From JANXQG01 sp963709175 (GTDB taxonomy: Bacteria; Planctomycetota; Planctomycetia; Pirellulales; Thermoguttaceae): DNA of 64,000 bases. The stretch lies in assembly GCA_963709175.1 (NCBI GenBank), contig CAVPVK010000007.1, forward strand, positions 1,302,001-1,366,000, read 5' to 3'. A model generated the notes under the pieces. It did not search any database. It was given only the letters and a program-made list of their open reading frames with translations, and was not told the origin of the DNA. Of the stretch, positions 1-10,800 are shown in pieces. Numbering within the stretch: position 1 is the stretch's first letter; every line of letters starts with the position of its first letter. The position numbers were made by a program, and so were the translations under genes.

Positions 1-345
1 CCTGCGAAGGGACCCCTAAGAGGGGCTATCGGCAAGTTGGCGTTTAGGATGGAATGAGGGGCGTCAGGGGCCATCGCTCGGCAAGGGTGTACCGGCGCCG
101 TTCGATATCAGAGAGGAAAAGAAGGCAAAACCTTAGCACTGCTCCATGAATTTCAACGGACTTGGCGAAAAACCGTCTCTTGCCCCGCTGAAGGCCGCAA
201 TCGCTGGTACACACAATAATCGCCCGATCACAACATAGATCAAAATCATTATCAAGATCCTGCAGATCAGGAATCCAGGAATTTCGTAAGTTCGGTGCTA
301 AGGTTCTTGGTTTTTCCACTCTCTGGGTGTATAAGGATCAAAGTC
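1..345. other. Upstream region without a recognised gene
   Basis: No recognisable coding sequence precedes the sigma factor gene. A 91-codon open frame on the minus strand (44-319) has no family features I recognise and I treat it as chance. The stretch next to the sigma gene is AT-richer than the rest (about 205-260), as expected for a promoter region, but I cannot name a -35/-10 pair with confidence. Confidence 0.5.
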
Positions 346-891
346 ATGCGGCATACTGGGTCACAGCCGCGGGAAAGTAACCGCGACGCTGAGTTTCTGA
401 GGTTGTTGGGGAGTCACGACGCTCGCTTAGCGGCCTGCGTTCATACGATTGTCCCTCGCTGGCAGGATGCCGAGGACATCCTGCAGGAAACTCGCCTTGC
501 CCTTTGGCGGGAGTTTGAGACATTTCAGGCCGGCAGCAATTTCCTGGCCTGGGCTCGTACGGTGGCTCGTTACACGGCCCTGGCCCATTTCCAGAAAAAG
601 AAAACCGAAGGCAGGGTTTTCAGTGACGAAGTAGTCGAAGCCCTAATGGCCCGTGCCGTCCAGACTCCAGAAGAGGAGAGCCGGCTTTGGACGGCGTTGC
701 AGACGTGTTCCAGTAAATTGGGCTCCGCCGCGAGGGAACTCGTTCGCTTGGTTTACGTGGACAACAAGAAAATCAAGGCGGTCGCCGAACAAACCGGCCG
801 CTCGGTGAACGGCACTTACGTGGCCCTCTGCCGGATTCGCCGCAAGCTCGCCGAATGCGTAGAACGTTGTTTGGAAGGGGACGGGCCATGA
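346..891 (+). CDS. ECF-type sigma-70 factor, Rhodopirellula/Verrucomicrobium family
   Basis: A 181-residue sigma factor. Region 2 carries the motif DAEDILQETRLALWREF and then FLAWARTVARY; region 4 ends in an HTH with GRSVNGTYVALCRIRRKL. This matches the TIGR02989-type sigma factors of Planctomycetes and Verrucomicrobia, which sit next to FecR/LamG proteins. A GTG at 295 would extend the frame by 17 residues, but the ATG at 346 has AAGGA about 8 bases upstream and starts at the usual point of the family, so I choose it. The stop overlaps the next ATG by 4 bases (ATGA), which indicates translational coupling with the FecR gene. The likely role is transcription of a surface-protein regulon under control of the FecR-like partner; that control is inferred. 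Confidence 0.9.
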   Translation: MRHTGSQPRESNRDAEFLRLLGSHDARLAACVHTIVPRWQDAEDILQETRLALWREFETFQAGSNFLAWARTVARYTALAHFQKKKTEGRVFSDEVVEALMARAVQTPEEESRLWTALQTCSSKLGSAARELVRLVYVDNKKIKAVAEQTGRSVNGTYVALCRIRRKLAECVERCLEGDGP

Positions 892-2621
892 ACGAAGAAA
901 ATATCCCCGTTAACGATGCCTTTGCTCTGGTGCATACCTTCCTCACCAGGAGCATTCAGGGTGAGCTGACCGACGCCGAAATAAGCGATTTCGAGCTTCT
1001 CTTGCGGGACAACGCCAAGGTCCGGCAGTGTTACATACGTTATATTGAAATGACGCGGCTCATGCCGCGACTGTTTGCCTCGCAAGAGGCGGGCGCCACG
1101 CACGCCGGCCCGCCGCAACAGACGCCGCCGGTCAGCGACTCGCCGCGATCCTCCGTGCCAGGATTCCTCGGTGACATCGGCAGGCAAGGCTGGGGTTATC
1201 TGTCGGACCATGCCTTGCTGTTCTCGCTGGCTGCCGTGGTGCTCGCCGCGGGCGTGGCTGGCCTCGTCGCCGTCGTGCGGCAGACACAGCGTGCGGCCAT
1301 CGATCGCACCGCGCCCGCGCCGTACGCTAACCGGCCGGCGATCGCCTGGCTGACCAACGCCCACGACTGTTGCTGGACCGACAAGCCCGGCTTCTCGGGC
1401 AGCCTGCGGGCCGGGCAAAAGTGTTCCCTGGACAGTGGTCTGGCCGAGGTCCATTTCCAAAGCGGCGTTCGCGTGGTTCTCGAGGGTCCCCTCGTACTGG
1501 AACTGGTGTCGGAGAACAGCATCCGGCTTGTGCGCGGAAAGCTCACGGCCCATGTTCCGCCGGAGGCCAGGGGGTTCCAGATTCTCTCGACGCAGGGCAA
1601 GGTTGTCGATCTGGGCACCGAATTCGGCATGGCGGTAGCCGACGATGGCTCCGTCGAGGTCCACGTATTTGATGGAAGGGTCGAGGCCTATCCCGCCGCC
1701 ACACCCGACAAGAAACTCGATCTCCGCCAGGGCCAAGCCGTGCAGATTTCCGCGGCGCAGGTGTCGTCCCTTTCGACTAAGCCCTCCGGCCAAAGCGACT
1801 TCGTGCGGGCGATCGTGCCGTCGCCAAGCGTTGCCCCGCGGACCCTGGAATTCGACTTCCGCCACCCCGCCGCCGGGACGATCCGCGATCGTGCGGGCAA
1901 CGGTACGGGCTTGACCTATCGCCTTCCCGGCACCGGGTCGGCGCTGGCGGCGCAGGACAATAATCTCTTTCTCAACTGCAAATCCGGGCAGTTGGAATTG
2001 ACCACGACCGAGACCGACCTGAACAGTCAATTCCGGCTTGACTGCGGCGAATACCTGGGCGTGCGGCTTGCCGACTTGGGATTCACCGGGGCAGAGGACT
2101 TCGAGATCAGCATGAAAGTCGGCGGCGTGCCGTTCATCGCGGGTTTGAGCCAGATCGGCCTGTATGTCGGCAACGGGGCGGACTGGAATATCCGCGGCGG
2201 CCTGATCGGCGGCGACCCCACGCACGCGGCCCAGTTCCTGGTGAACAATCGCCGCGGCTGGGACCACGACCTTAATTACGTGGGCCTGGTGGCTTTCGGT
2301 TCCGACCTCACACTCACTTTGCGCCGCAAGGACGGCCGCTACGTACTGGTGAGCGACAACCTCACCGAGCAGACCGCCGTTGCCCTCTCGACCAAGCATC
2401 CCGAGTTCCTGGACGGCGCCGGGAACTTGTATGGGGGGGTCTTCGGCGCCAGCCCGCGGACCACGCAGGCGACAACCTTGGTCATCAAATCGCTGAAAGT
2501 CACCGTGTGGACGAAACGCCGGCCTGACTTACCGGTCACGTCGGGCGGCAGGCAATTGCCATCCCAGTTTACGATCAACCCGACCAGAATTTACCAGAGC
2601 AGTGGAAAGATGAGACTATGA
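888..2621 (+). CDS. FecR domain protein with C-terminal LamG-like domain (membrane)
   Basis: A 577-residue protein. The N-terminal ~70 residues resemble the short cytoplasmic domain of FecR-type anti-sigma regulators. One membrane segment follows (about residues 108-130, HALLFSLAAVVLAAGVAG...), then a FecR domain (about 190-300, with VDLGTEFGMAV and VHVFDGRVEAY), then a concanavalin/LamG-like region to the end (about 330-560). The start is the ATG at 888 inside the sigma stop; an in-frame codon at 855 would give a longer overlap and is less likely. The stop overlaps the next ATG at 2618 by 4 bases. The topology suits an envelope sensor with the N-terminus inside facing the sigma factor and the FecR and LamG domains outside. 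The ligand is unknown; a carbohydrate is plausible from the LamG fold. Confidence 0.87.
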   Translation: MNEENIPVNDAFALVHTFLTRSIQGELTDAEISDFELLLRDNAKVRQCYIRYIEMTRLMPRLFASQEAGATHAGPPQQTPPVSDSPRSSVPGFLGDIGRQGWGYLSDHALLFSLAAVVLAAGVAGLVAVVRQTQRAAIDRTAPAPYANRPAIAWLTNAHDCCWTDKPGFSGSLRAGQKCSLDSGLAEVHFQSGVRVVLEGPLVLELVSENSIRLVRGKLTAHVPPEARGFQILSTQGKVVDLGTEFGMAVADDGSVEVHVFDGRVEAYPAATPDKKLDLRQGQAVQISAAQVSSLSTKPSGQSDFVRAIVPSPSVAPRTLEFDFRHPAAGTIRDRAGNGTGLTYRLPGTGSALAAQDNNLFLNCKSGQLELTTTETDLNSQFRLDCGEYLGVRLADLGFTGAEDFEISMKVGGVPFIAGLSQIGLYVGNGADWNIRGGLIGGDPTHAAQFLVNNRRGWDHDLNYVGLVAFGSDLTLTLRRKDGRYVLVSDNLTEQTAVALSTKHPEFLDGAGNLYGGVFGASPRTTQATTLVIKSLKVTVWTKRRPDLPVTSGGRQLPSQFTINPTRIYQSSGKMRL

Positions 2622-5600
2622 AGAATTCGGTGATGATTGTTTGTGCGGCGTTCGCACTGACGTGTTCGACCGCCTGGGCGCAGTTGGACCTGACCCACCA
2701 GTACATTTTTAACACCAATAACGGCGTGGGTGGAAGCTATAATGACCTCATCGGTTCGCTTAACGGCACGCCCGGGGCCGGCGTTACCCTCGACCCGACG
2801 CTGGGCGCCGTTTTCGACGGCAGTTCCGCACTCAATTCTGTGATCAATTTCGGCAGCAACGACATTGCGGCCACCGCGGGCGCCAATGGGACGAGCTCTG
2901 GCCTCTCCATCGAGTTCTGGGGACGGTTCAATTGGAATGGCGACGATGCCAACGTCTTCAACATCGGCAGCGGTGCGTCGGGCAATGGACTGACGCAGTG
3001 GGCCGGCAACGGCATTCACATCTATGCACAGGCCAGCGGCAGTAATGGCAGCTACGATAACTGGACCCCCACGGGCCTAGCTCCGCTAAGCAATTGGGGC
3101 TCCGGGCCAAACATTGATGTTGTCGACGTGTTCAACCAGGCAGACAATACCATCAAGATGTACCTCAACGGCTCACTCTATGAAACGGGCAGCTTGGGCG
3201 GCGTTTCGCTGGCTAATATCTCCAGCGTCATGTTCAACCTGGGCGGCGGCCCTGCCTTCCCGGATAACGGAAGCGGAGTATTAGAAGGTTCGATGACCGC
3301 GTTCCGCATTTACGCCACGGCCCTCAATTCATCCCAGATTACGGCACTTGATGCGGCCGGGCCCGATGTCGTGCCGACCATCAACGCTCGTTCCAGCGCT
3401 CAAAGCGGGTCTTGGCTCGCCGGTACGACCTGGACTCCCAGTTCCTCGCCCGACAGCACCTGCCTTGTCACCGTCTCGAATCCGGTAACGCTCAGCGCGG
3501 CGACCGGCAATGCCCTTGGCCTGACCGTCAACACCGGCGGTACGGTGACCATCACCACTGGCGGCACGTTGAACGTGGCCGGCGCGGTGAGCTTTAATGG
3601 CGGCGGAGTGAAGGTGGATGGCACTTCCACCCTGAACGTGGCGACCCTCGATGCGGCCACTTCCACTGGTCTCGTTGCCGCCTCCGGCGCAACGATCAAT
3701 ATCATCCAGACCTTGACTGCGGACGGCCCCTTGACGCTGACCGGCGTGAATCTCTCCACCAATGGGGTCTCTGTCCCCAGCGGCACCTTCAGCACCAGCA
3801 GCTTCGGCAGCTTCCAAATCACCGGCGGGCCTATGACTGTCGGCGCCGGCACCTTCAATCTCACCCAGGGCACGAGCACCGTGTCGGGCATCGCCTTCAC
3901 CGGCAACGGCCAGCTCAATATCGAAGGTCCGGCCTCCTCGTCGCTTACCGTAACGGGCAATAATTCCGGCATTATCGACCTCAACAACCAGGGCAGCATC
4001 AGCCTCCTGGGCGGTTCGTTGAACGTCGCCGCGTGGACCCGCATCGGGCACGACGGAGGGAGCGGACAGTTGACCGTCAGCGGATCCAACGCCGCGTTCT
4101 CCAGCAACCAGGACGTGCAGATGGGCTTTAACGGGGCCTCGGGAAACCTCGTTGTCAGCAACGGCGCGACGTTCACTTCCGGCAGCATCACCGCCGGCAC
4201 CGCCTGGATCTCCAACACCGAGATCCAGGTAAATAACGCCACGATGAACGTGGGTAACATCAGCCTTGGCGACTCGAACTTCGTAGGCAGCCAGATCGAC
4301 TACAGCAGCCTGGTCGTTTCCAACAGCGCCTCGCTGACCTTAGGGGGTCTGACCGTGGGCAACCAGGTCGGCAGCCAGGGCATCCTGTTCGCCAAGGTCG
4401 AGCAGACGAGCGGCATCGTCAGCGTCGGCGGCAGCATGACACTCGCCAACTACAACGATAATACAGGCACGATGGTCGGCACCTACAACCTGCGCGGCGG
4501 CACCCTGGCCGTCAACCAGATCGTTGGCCCGCAGAGCGGCCAGAATACAGGCAGTTCGGCGGTCGTGAACTTCAACGGCGGCACGCTGCAAGCCACGACC
4601 TCCGGTAGCATCCTGCCCGCCAATGCGAATCTCACGGTCACGATCCAGGCCGGCGGGTTGACTGTCGATACGGCCGGCCAGAACATTTCGATCGACCAAC
4701 CCTTGTTGGCCCCCAGCGGCTACGGCATCGGCAGCGTCACGGTGACCAACTTCGGCTCCTACCTTGTCGCCCCCTACGTGCAATTTGCGGGCGGTTCCGG
4801 CAGCGGCGCGACCGGCGAGGCCGTGCTCAACGCCGATGGAACGATTAATCATATCGACGTTACCAACCCTGGCAGCGGATTCCAGGCTGGCGATTCTGTG
4901 ACCGTCAATTTGCTGACCAACCGAAATTACAGCCAAGGCGGCGGGTCTGCGACTGCCACAATTACGGCTGGCCCGCTGGTGGGCGGCGGCCTGACCACAA
5001 CCGGATCGGGGACACTGACCCTCACGGCTTCCAATAGCTACACCGGCCCCACCAACGTGAATCTCGGCACTCTGGCCCTCGGCGCCGCGGGCTCGATCAA
5101 TGCCACCTCGGCGATCAATGTGGCCGCAGGCGCCACCTTCGATGTCACGGCCCAGAACGCAAGTCCGTTTACGGTTCCCAGCGGGGCAACGCTGGCCAAC
5201 AGCGGCACGGTGCTGGGCAGCGTTACCGTGCCGGCCGGCACGACCCTGGGCGGCGCCGGCAGCTTCCTCCAAGGCAGCGGCGGCGCGTGCAGCGTGACGG
5301 TGGGCGGCATACTTCAACCGGGCGGCGGCACCATGACGATCGGCGCCAACGGCAGCCCGGTCGCCCTCGATCTCCAGGCCGGCTCAAACTACGCCTGGGG
5401 CGCCACGTCGGCCGCCAGCGGTGACATGGTCCAGGTCAACGGCGATCTATCGATCACCGGCAGTGTCGTGGTGAACCCCGTCTCTTTGGGCTTCAACCCC
5501 ACCGGCCACGCCTACACGATCATGACCTGGACCGGCAGCGCACCCAGTGGCACCCTGGTCGTCGGCGCGGGGATTCCCCCCAGCGGGCAGGCCCACTGGG

Positions 5601-7591
5601 TCGATGGTCCCACGGGAAATTGGGACGTTGCCGCGAACTGGAACCTTGCCACAGTGGGCGGCGGCACGATCACCGAGCACGTCAATGTCGGGGGCGGCGG
5701 CTACTTCCAGATCAGCAACCTCTCGATCGTGCAAAGCACCCCTGGGGCGGCCAACGACGTGGTCATCGACCGTAGCGACGGAGTGGCAGTGACGGGGCCT
5801 GCAGCAGCGACGACCGTGAACTCGCTGACCTTGGGCAATGGCACCGATGCCACGAGCCTGACCGTCCAAACAAGCGGCCCGTTGACGGTGACCAATGGCG
5901 TAACCATGAACAACAACTCGACTCTCGGCGGGCCCGGGGCTGTCGGTGCCGCGAGTTTCACCTCGACCGGCACGGCAAACTTGAACGGCGGGGTCACGGT
6001 GAACGCCAACACGGCCGCCATCAGCGGCACGCTCAATCTCAACACGGCCGCGCTGAACGCGGCGAATGGCGCGACGCTGGCCAATAACTCCACCCTGACC
6101 GGTCCCGGCACGCTCCTCTCCGGGACGTTGACCACCAATGGCCTGGCAACGCTAAACGGCGGGGTCACCGTCGCCGCCAACGCCTTCGCCCTCAGCGGCA
6201 CGGTCGACTTCAACGGCGGTACGCTGCAGGCGACCGGCAGCAGTTCCAACTTCGCCAGCGGCGCGAACCTGGTTGTCCAGGCCGGCGGAGCGGCGATAAA
6301 CACTAACGGCTACGCGGTCACCTTGAATCAGACCTTGAGCCACGATCCGACCCTTGCCGGCACGGACGGCGGCCTCACCAAATCCGGCGCGGGCACGCTT
6401 GTGGTGACCGCCTCGCAGGCATACAACGGTCCCACCATCGTCCGCGCCGGCACACTCCAACTGCCGGGGCCGGCTCCGGTGATTTCGTCCATGGACCTCA
6501 GTGTGGGCGGGGCGCCCGGCATAGCGGGCTCCTACGCGTTGACAGGCGACTCCCTGACGATCACCGGTGGTGGCAACGACATCTGGGGCGGGACTGAGCA
6601 AGGCCAATACGTCTATACGACCGTCCCCACCGACGCCAATTTCGACGTCGCCGTGCATGTCGCCAGCATGACCGGAGGCGACTCCGCTTGGGCGAAGGCG
6701 GGCATTCTGGCTCGTGCGGACAACAGCAGCAATCAGGTTCCCTGCGTCTTCGATTGCCAGACCACGGGAAACGGCGTTGCCATGCAAGAAGTCGATCAGG
6801 CGCAGTACGCGGCAGCCGGCGGCATCTCACCGAACTGGATCCGCATGACCTACACGGCCTCGACCGACACGTTCACCGGCTATTACAGCAACAGCAGTGG
6901 CCCGACCGTGCCGACCTCTTGGACGGAGATCCAGAGTTACCCGGCCGTGATGACGGGGACGTCGTTCCTGCTGGGAATTGCGGACACTGCGCACGACAAT
7001 TCCACCACGGACACCGCGGTCTTCGACAACCTGGGCACTCTGGGTTCGCTGTTCGCAGCGCCGCCGGCCCCGTTGCCGGTGACAACGGCCCTGTCGATTG
7101 CCGCCGGCGCGACGCTCGACGTGAACGGCGTCAGCCAGCAAGTCGGCTCGCTCAGCGGCGCCGGCTTGTTGACCAACAGTTCCAACTCGCCCGCGGTGTT
7201 CACCGCGGGCAACTCGACATCGACCATTTTCTCGGGCAGCATTGCCGACAACGGGAACGGCGGCCTGAGCTTGGTAAAGGTCGGCGACGGCACCCTGGTC
7301 CTCGGCGGCAGCGACACTTACAGCGGCACGACGACCATTGAAGCCGGCACGCTCACCATCACCACGGCAACCGCCCTGCCCACCGGAACGAGCTTGACGG
7401 TGGGCGCGGGAGGGACGTTCGTGTTCGACCCCGAAGCCAGTGCATCGCCTCTGGCGAGCAATACCGCCATTGGAATGGCGTCGGGGGCGGCGATTGCGAC
7501 GGTGCCGGAACCGGGAACTCTGTTACTGCTGCTCGCGGCGGCCCTCGTCGCCGCCTCGGCGATCTGGCGGAGGCGGAAGATGGCAAACTGA
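2618..7591 (+). CDS. Giant LamG / beta-strand-repeat protein with PEP-CTERM tail
   Basis: A 1,657-residue secreted protein. It begins with a signal peptide (MKNSVMIVCAAFALTCSTAWA) and a LamG-like domain (about 25-245). A long Gly/Thr/Asn-rich region of autotransporter-associated beta-strand repeats follows (LTLTASNSYTGPTNVNLGTLALG is typical). A DUF1349-like segment with WAKAGILAR lies near residues 1300-1450. The end is VPEPGTLLLLLAAALVAASAIWRRRK, a PEP-CTERM sorting signal: motif, hydrophobic helix, basic tail. PEP-CTERM proteins are processed by an exosortase, which is not in this window. GGAAAGA lies upstream of the ATG, and the ATGA overlap with the FecR gene makes this the third gene of the sigma operon. 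A surface or matrix role is inferred. Confidence 0.88.
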   Translation: MKNSVMIVCAAFALTCSTAWAQLDLTHQYIFNTNNGVGGSYNDLIGSLNGTPGAGVTLDPTLGAVFDGSSALNSVINFGSNDIAATAGANGTSSGLSIEFWGRFNWNGDDANVFNIGSGASGNGLTQWAGNGIHIYAQASGSNGSYDNWTPTGLAPLSNWGSGPNIDVVDVFNQADNTIKMYLNGSLYETGSLGGVSLANISSVMFNLGGGPAFPDNGSGVLEGSMTAFRIYATALNSSQITALDAAGPDVVPTINARSSAQSGSWLAGTTWTPSSSPDSTCLVTVSNPVTLSAATGNALGLTVNTGGTVTITTGGTLNVAGAVSFNGGGVKVDGTSTLNVATLDAATSTGLVAASGATINIIQTLTADGPLTLTGVNLSTNGVSVPSGTFSTSSFGSFQITGGPMTVGAGTFNLTQGTSTVSGIAFTGNGQLNIEGPASSSLTVTGNNSGIIDLNNQGSISLLGGSLNVAAWTRIGHDGGSGQLTVSGSNAAFSSNQDVQMGFNGASGNLVVSNGATFTSGSITAGTAWISNTEIQVNNATMNVGNISLGDSNFVGSQIDYSSLVVSNSASLTLGGLTVGNQVGSQGILFAKVEQTSGIVSVGGSMTLANYNDNTGTMVGTYNLRGGTLAVNQIVGPQSGQNTGSSAVVNFNGGTLQATTSGSILPANANLTVTIQAGGLTVDTAGQNISIDQPLLAPSGYGIGSVTVTNFGSYLVAPYVQFAGGSGSGATGEAVLNADGTINHIDVTNPGSGFQAGDSVTVNLLTNRNYSQGGGSATATITAGPLVGGGLTTTGSGTLTLTASNSYTGPTNVNLGTLALGAAGSINATSAINVAAGATFDVTAQNASPFTVPSGATLANSGTVLGSVTVPAGTTLGGAGSFLQGSGGACSVTVGGILQPGGGTMTIGANGSPVALDLQAGSNYAWGATSAASGDMVQVNGDLSITGSVVVNPVSLGFNPTGHAYTIMTWTGSAPSGTLVVGAGIPPSGQAHWVDGPTGNWDVAANWNLATVGGGTITEHVNVGGGGYFQISNLSIVQSTPGAANDVVIDRSDGVAVTGPAAATTVNSLTLGNGTDATSLTVQTSGPLTVTNGVTMNNNSTLGGPGAVGAASFTSTGTANLNGGVTVNANTAAISGTLNLNTAALNAANGATLANNSTLTGPGTLLSGTLTTNGLATLNGGVTVAANAFALSGTVDFNGGTLQATGSSSNFASGANLVVQAGGAAINTNGYAVTLNQTLSHDPTLAGTDGGLTKSGAGTLVVTASQAYNGPTIVRAGTLQLPGPAPVISSMDLSVGGAPGIAGSYALTGDSLTITGGGNDIWGGTEQGQYVYTTVPTDANFDVAVHVASMTGGDSAWAKAGILARADNSSNQVPCVFDCQTTGNGVAMQEVDQAQYAAAGGISPNWIRMTYTASTDTFTGYYSNSSGPTVPTSWTEIQSYPAVMTGTSFLLGIADTAHDNSTTDTAVFDNLGTLGSLFAAPPAPLPVTTALSIAAGATLDVNGVSQQVGSLSGAGLLTNSSNSPAVFTAGNSTSTIFSGSIADNGNGGLSLVKVGDGTLVLGGSDTYSGTTTIEAGTLTITTATALPTGTSLTVGAGGTFVFDPEASASPLASNTAIGMASGAAIATVPEPGTLLLLLAAALVAASAIWRRRKMAN
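7317..7535 (+). repeat. Coding cassette repeat, copy 1 (PEP-CTERM 3' end)
   Basis: The last ~220 bases before the PEP-CTERM helix code for a beta-strand repeat (GTTTIEAGTLTITTATALPTG) and the sorting motif. They are about 85-90% identical by eye to positions 11149-11370 of the next gene. This is higher than between other parts of the two proteins, which suggests recent duplication or gene conversion of the tail. Confidence 0.8.
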
Positions 7592-7843
7592 CAGTTGCAG
7601 ATTTGAGATCTCAATTTGAAACGTGAGATCTCGGCACCGCGTCGGAGCGGATGCACGGCTTTCCCGAGATTGAGCCGGGTATCCGCTCTCCACGACAGCT
7701 GATTGCCGGATTGGAGAGCCCATGAAGAAAGTTTTGGCATAAGAGATTGTCTTGTAAACCTCCCCTCTCCACGAGCCGCCGGAAGTACACCCCATGATTA
7801 CCGTTCTACGACCTCTCGTTTTCCGAAAAGGAGATTGACCTCC

Positions 7844-10800
7844 ATGTCTCGCCTCCCGAAATCCGTTACGGTTGCCTTTCTTGCCCTAGCGGCGCTGTTC
7901 GTCTTCGTCCTCCCGCGCGTTGTTCGGGCCCAGTCCACGTGGACGGGCTCCGGCGGCGACACCTTCTGGAACGATGCAGCAAACTGGAATGGGGGCGTGC
8001 CATTCTCTGGTTCAGCGCCGGTGTTCTCCGATCCGGGCGTCGTCCCTGGCGCGAACACGGTTACCTTGCCGTCTGGCGATACGTCCGTGTCAGGGTTGAC
8101 GTTTAATACCAATCTCAACAATATCTCCCTGAATGACGAAGGCGACGGCAGCAGCGTTGTCGATTTCGGCAGCAGCGCGGGTACGATCAGCGTGGCGGGG
8201 CAGCACGCCATCAACGTCCCCGTGCAGTTGAACAGCGATTTGAGCGTCGTGACGACCAATGCCACCGACTCGCTGACGATCAGCGGCTCGCTTAACGGCC
8301 CGGCGAACAACGTGATCCAGAGCGGCCCCGGCATGCTGCTGTTCACGGGCGCGGGTAGTTCCGCGGGAACGCTGACGATCAGCGACTCGGGCACGATCCA
8401 GATTGGCGGCCCATCGTCGCCCGCGGCGTCAATGACCGTCAATAGCCTGATTAACGGAATCCAACACGGTGGGACACTGACTGTCATGAACGGCACGCTC
8501 ACGGCCACCGCGGGCATCGACCTCGCTCACGACGGCGCCCTTGGGTCGATCGTCGTCGGCGGTTCCGGCACGTTGAATGTGAACGGCACATTGGAAATGG
8601 GTTACAACCAGGGTTCGGCCAGCCTCGTTGTTCAGGGCAACGGCGCCGTGAACGGCAGCGGGCAGACCTTGGACATGGGAGTCGCCAACGTCCGCGACAA
8701 CTACGCGGCAATGCAGGGTTCCGCGAAGGCCGTCTTCGGAAACGTGATTGTTTTTGATACGAGCGGCTACGGCGAGGGAGGTCCGGGCAGCGGTTGCACC
8801 TTGGTGGTGGCCGATAGTTCCTCGCTCACGACTAACGCGCTCACTATTGCCAACCAGCTTCCGAACTATAGAAGTTCCGTGACCGTAAGGTATGGTGCCG
8901 GCCAGGTCTACCAGTCCGGCGGCACGGTGACCGTCAATGGACCGGTCGCCATGGCGCTGACCGAAAGCGAGGCAGCCGACACCTTGACGGGGACCTACAA
9001 CCTCAATGGCGGCCTGCTCGAGACGAATCAGATCACCAATGGCTCGTCCACGCTGCCCGGCACGGCAAAAGTGAATTTCCATGGTGGTACGCTGGTCTAC
9101 AACGGCGCCGGGCCGCAGTCTGACTTCATAAACCTGGGCGCCCAAGGCAGCGCATACCTCTGGCAGAACACGACAATCAATGATGGCGGCCAGGCGGTCA
9201 CGATCAACCAGCCGCTCTTGTCTCCCAACACGGGCAGCGGCGTGAACGCGATCAAATTGGCCTCACCTATTGGGACCTTCGGCGTTACCCCAGAGGTGTA
9301 CATCGCCTCCGCCGATGGCAACGGGTCGGGCGCCACCGCCGTCGCGAAGCTCAATAGCTCCGGCCAGGTGACCGGCATTACGGTCACCAATCCCGGTGTA
9401 GGTTACGACACTGCGCCGACGGTACAACTGTACTACCAGGGCAATGCGACGACCGTTCCCAGTGGCGACGTCATGATCGCCCCCAACGCCTACGATGGCG
9501 GCCTGACCAAGGCGGGCAGCGGGACCTTGACACTGACTGCCGCGAACACCTACAACGGCGGCACCAAGATTTCCACGGGCGTGTTGGCGGCGGGCAACAA
9601 CAGTGCCTTGGGCACAGGCCCCGTGAACCTCGCCGGCGGGACGTTGCGGCTCACAGGTGTCGCCACCGCCTTTTCCAGCCCCGGAAGCATCGGCATCAAA
9701 TTCGCCTCGGGCGAAGATGCTACGACCGGGCTGCCCGCCTCCACCAACGGCATCAATTACGGCATCGCCTCCAACGGCGTAGCGGGCATTGTTCAGCAGG
9801 CGAACTGGAACAACGTCTACAACAATGCCGGCAGCCAGGGCTCGCTGCTAAATAGTTCCGGGACGGCGACGTCCGCGCAGGTCTCTTGGAGCGCTCCTTC
9901 GACGTTTTCCGTCTGGGTGCCAGGCAACCAATGGATGGGAACGAACCTGTCCGCGCCGACCAATCCCAACGACCAGTTGACGAACTCGTACTTGTCCAAC
10001 TACGCACCGCAAACGGTGTGGGACGGCACCTACACCGGCCTCGCTCCGCGGGCACCAGCCTTCCCATCGGTGAACGTCAATCTCTCGGGAATCCCCTACG
10101 CCAGCTACAAGGTCTATGTCTATTTCGACGGCGCACCGTGGGGAGGCCAGAAAACCTGGAATAACACTGCCAATTCGGGAGGCAACGACGCCGGCGGCGT
10201 AACGGTGGTGCAAGGCGCTAGCTCGACCACTTACTGGTACGAGAGCCTCACGGGTGCGAACGCCTACGCCAGCATCATGGCCAACGAAGGCGCCGGATTC
10301 GGCCCCACCTCACCAGCGGGGGGAGGTGGATTCTATTACCAGACCACGCAGACCGTTGACATCGACGGCGACCCTGGCGCCAACTTCGCCGAGTACGACG
10401 GCCTGAGCGGTGGCACGGTCCAGATATCGCAGTCCATTTCCGGCAACGTCGACAATGGCGGCGACGGAGTCCTCAACGATGACACAGGCATTGCGGCGGT
10501 GCAGATTGTCGGCAATCCGACTCCGATCGCCTTTAGCCCGACAGCCTTGGCCAATACGGTCAACGTGACTTCCAACTCGACCATCGACGTCACCGGCGCC
10601 AGCAGCGCCGCCGTGGGCAATCTGACCATCGGCAGCAACACCCTCTTTCTCACCGGCGGCGGCAGCGCAGCCAATAGCGGCTACTCCCTAACCGTCGGCC
10701 CGGTCGACCTCAGTGGGACCCCGACCTTCGACGTGGCCAACAACGGCACGGGTGCGGGAACGCTGATCCTGGGATCGCTCAATGACGGCGGCACGGCGTG

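Noticed and set aside
816..2399. Long open frame (527 codons) on the minus strand
   Set aside because: It is opposite the FecR/LamG gene, has no family features, and its composition is that of a complement of a GC-rich gene.
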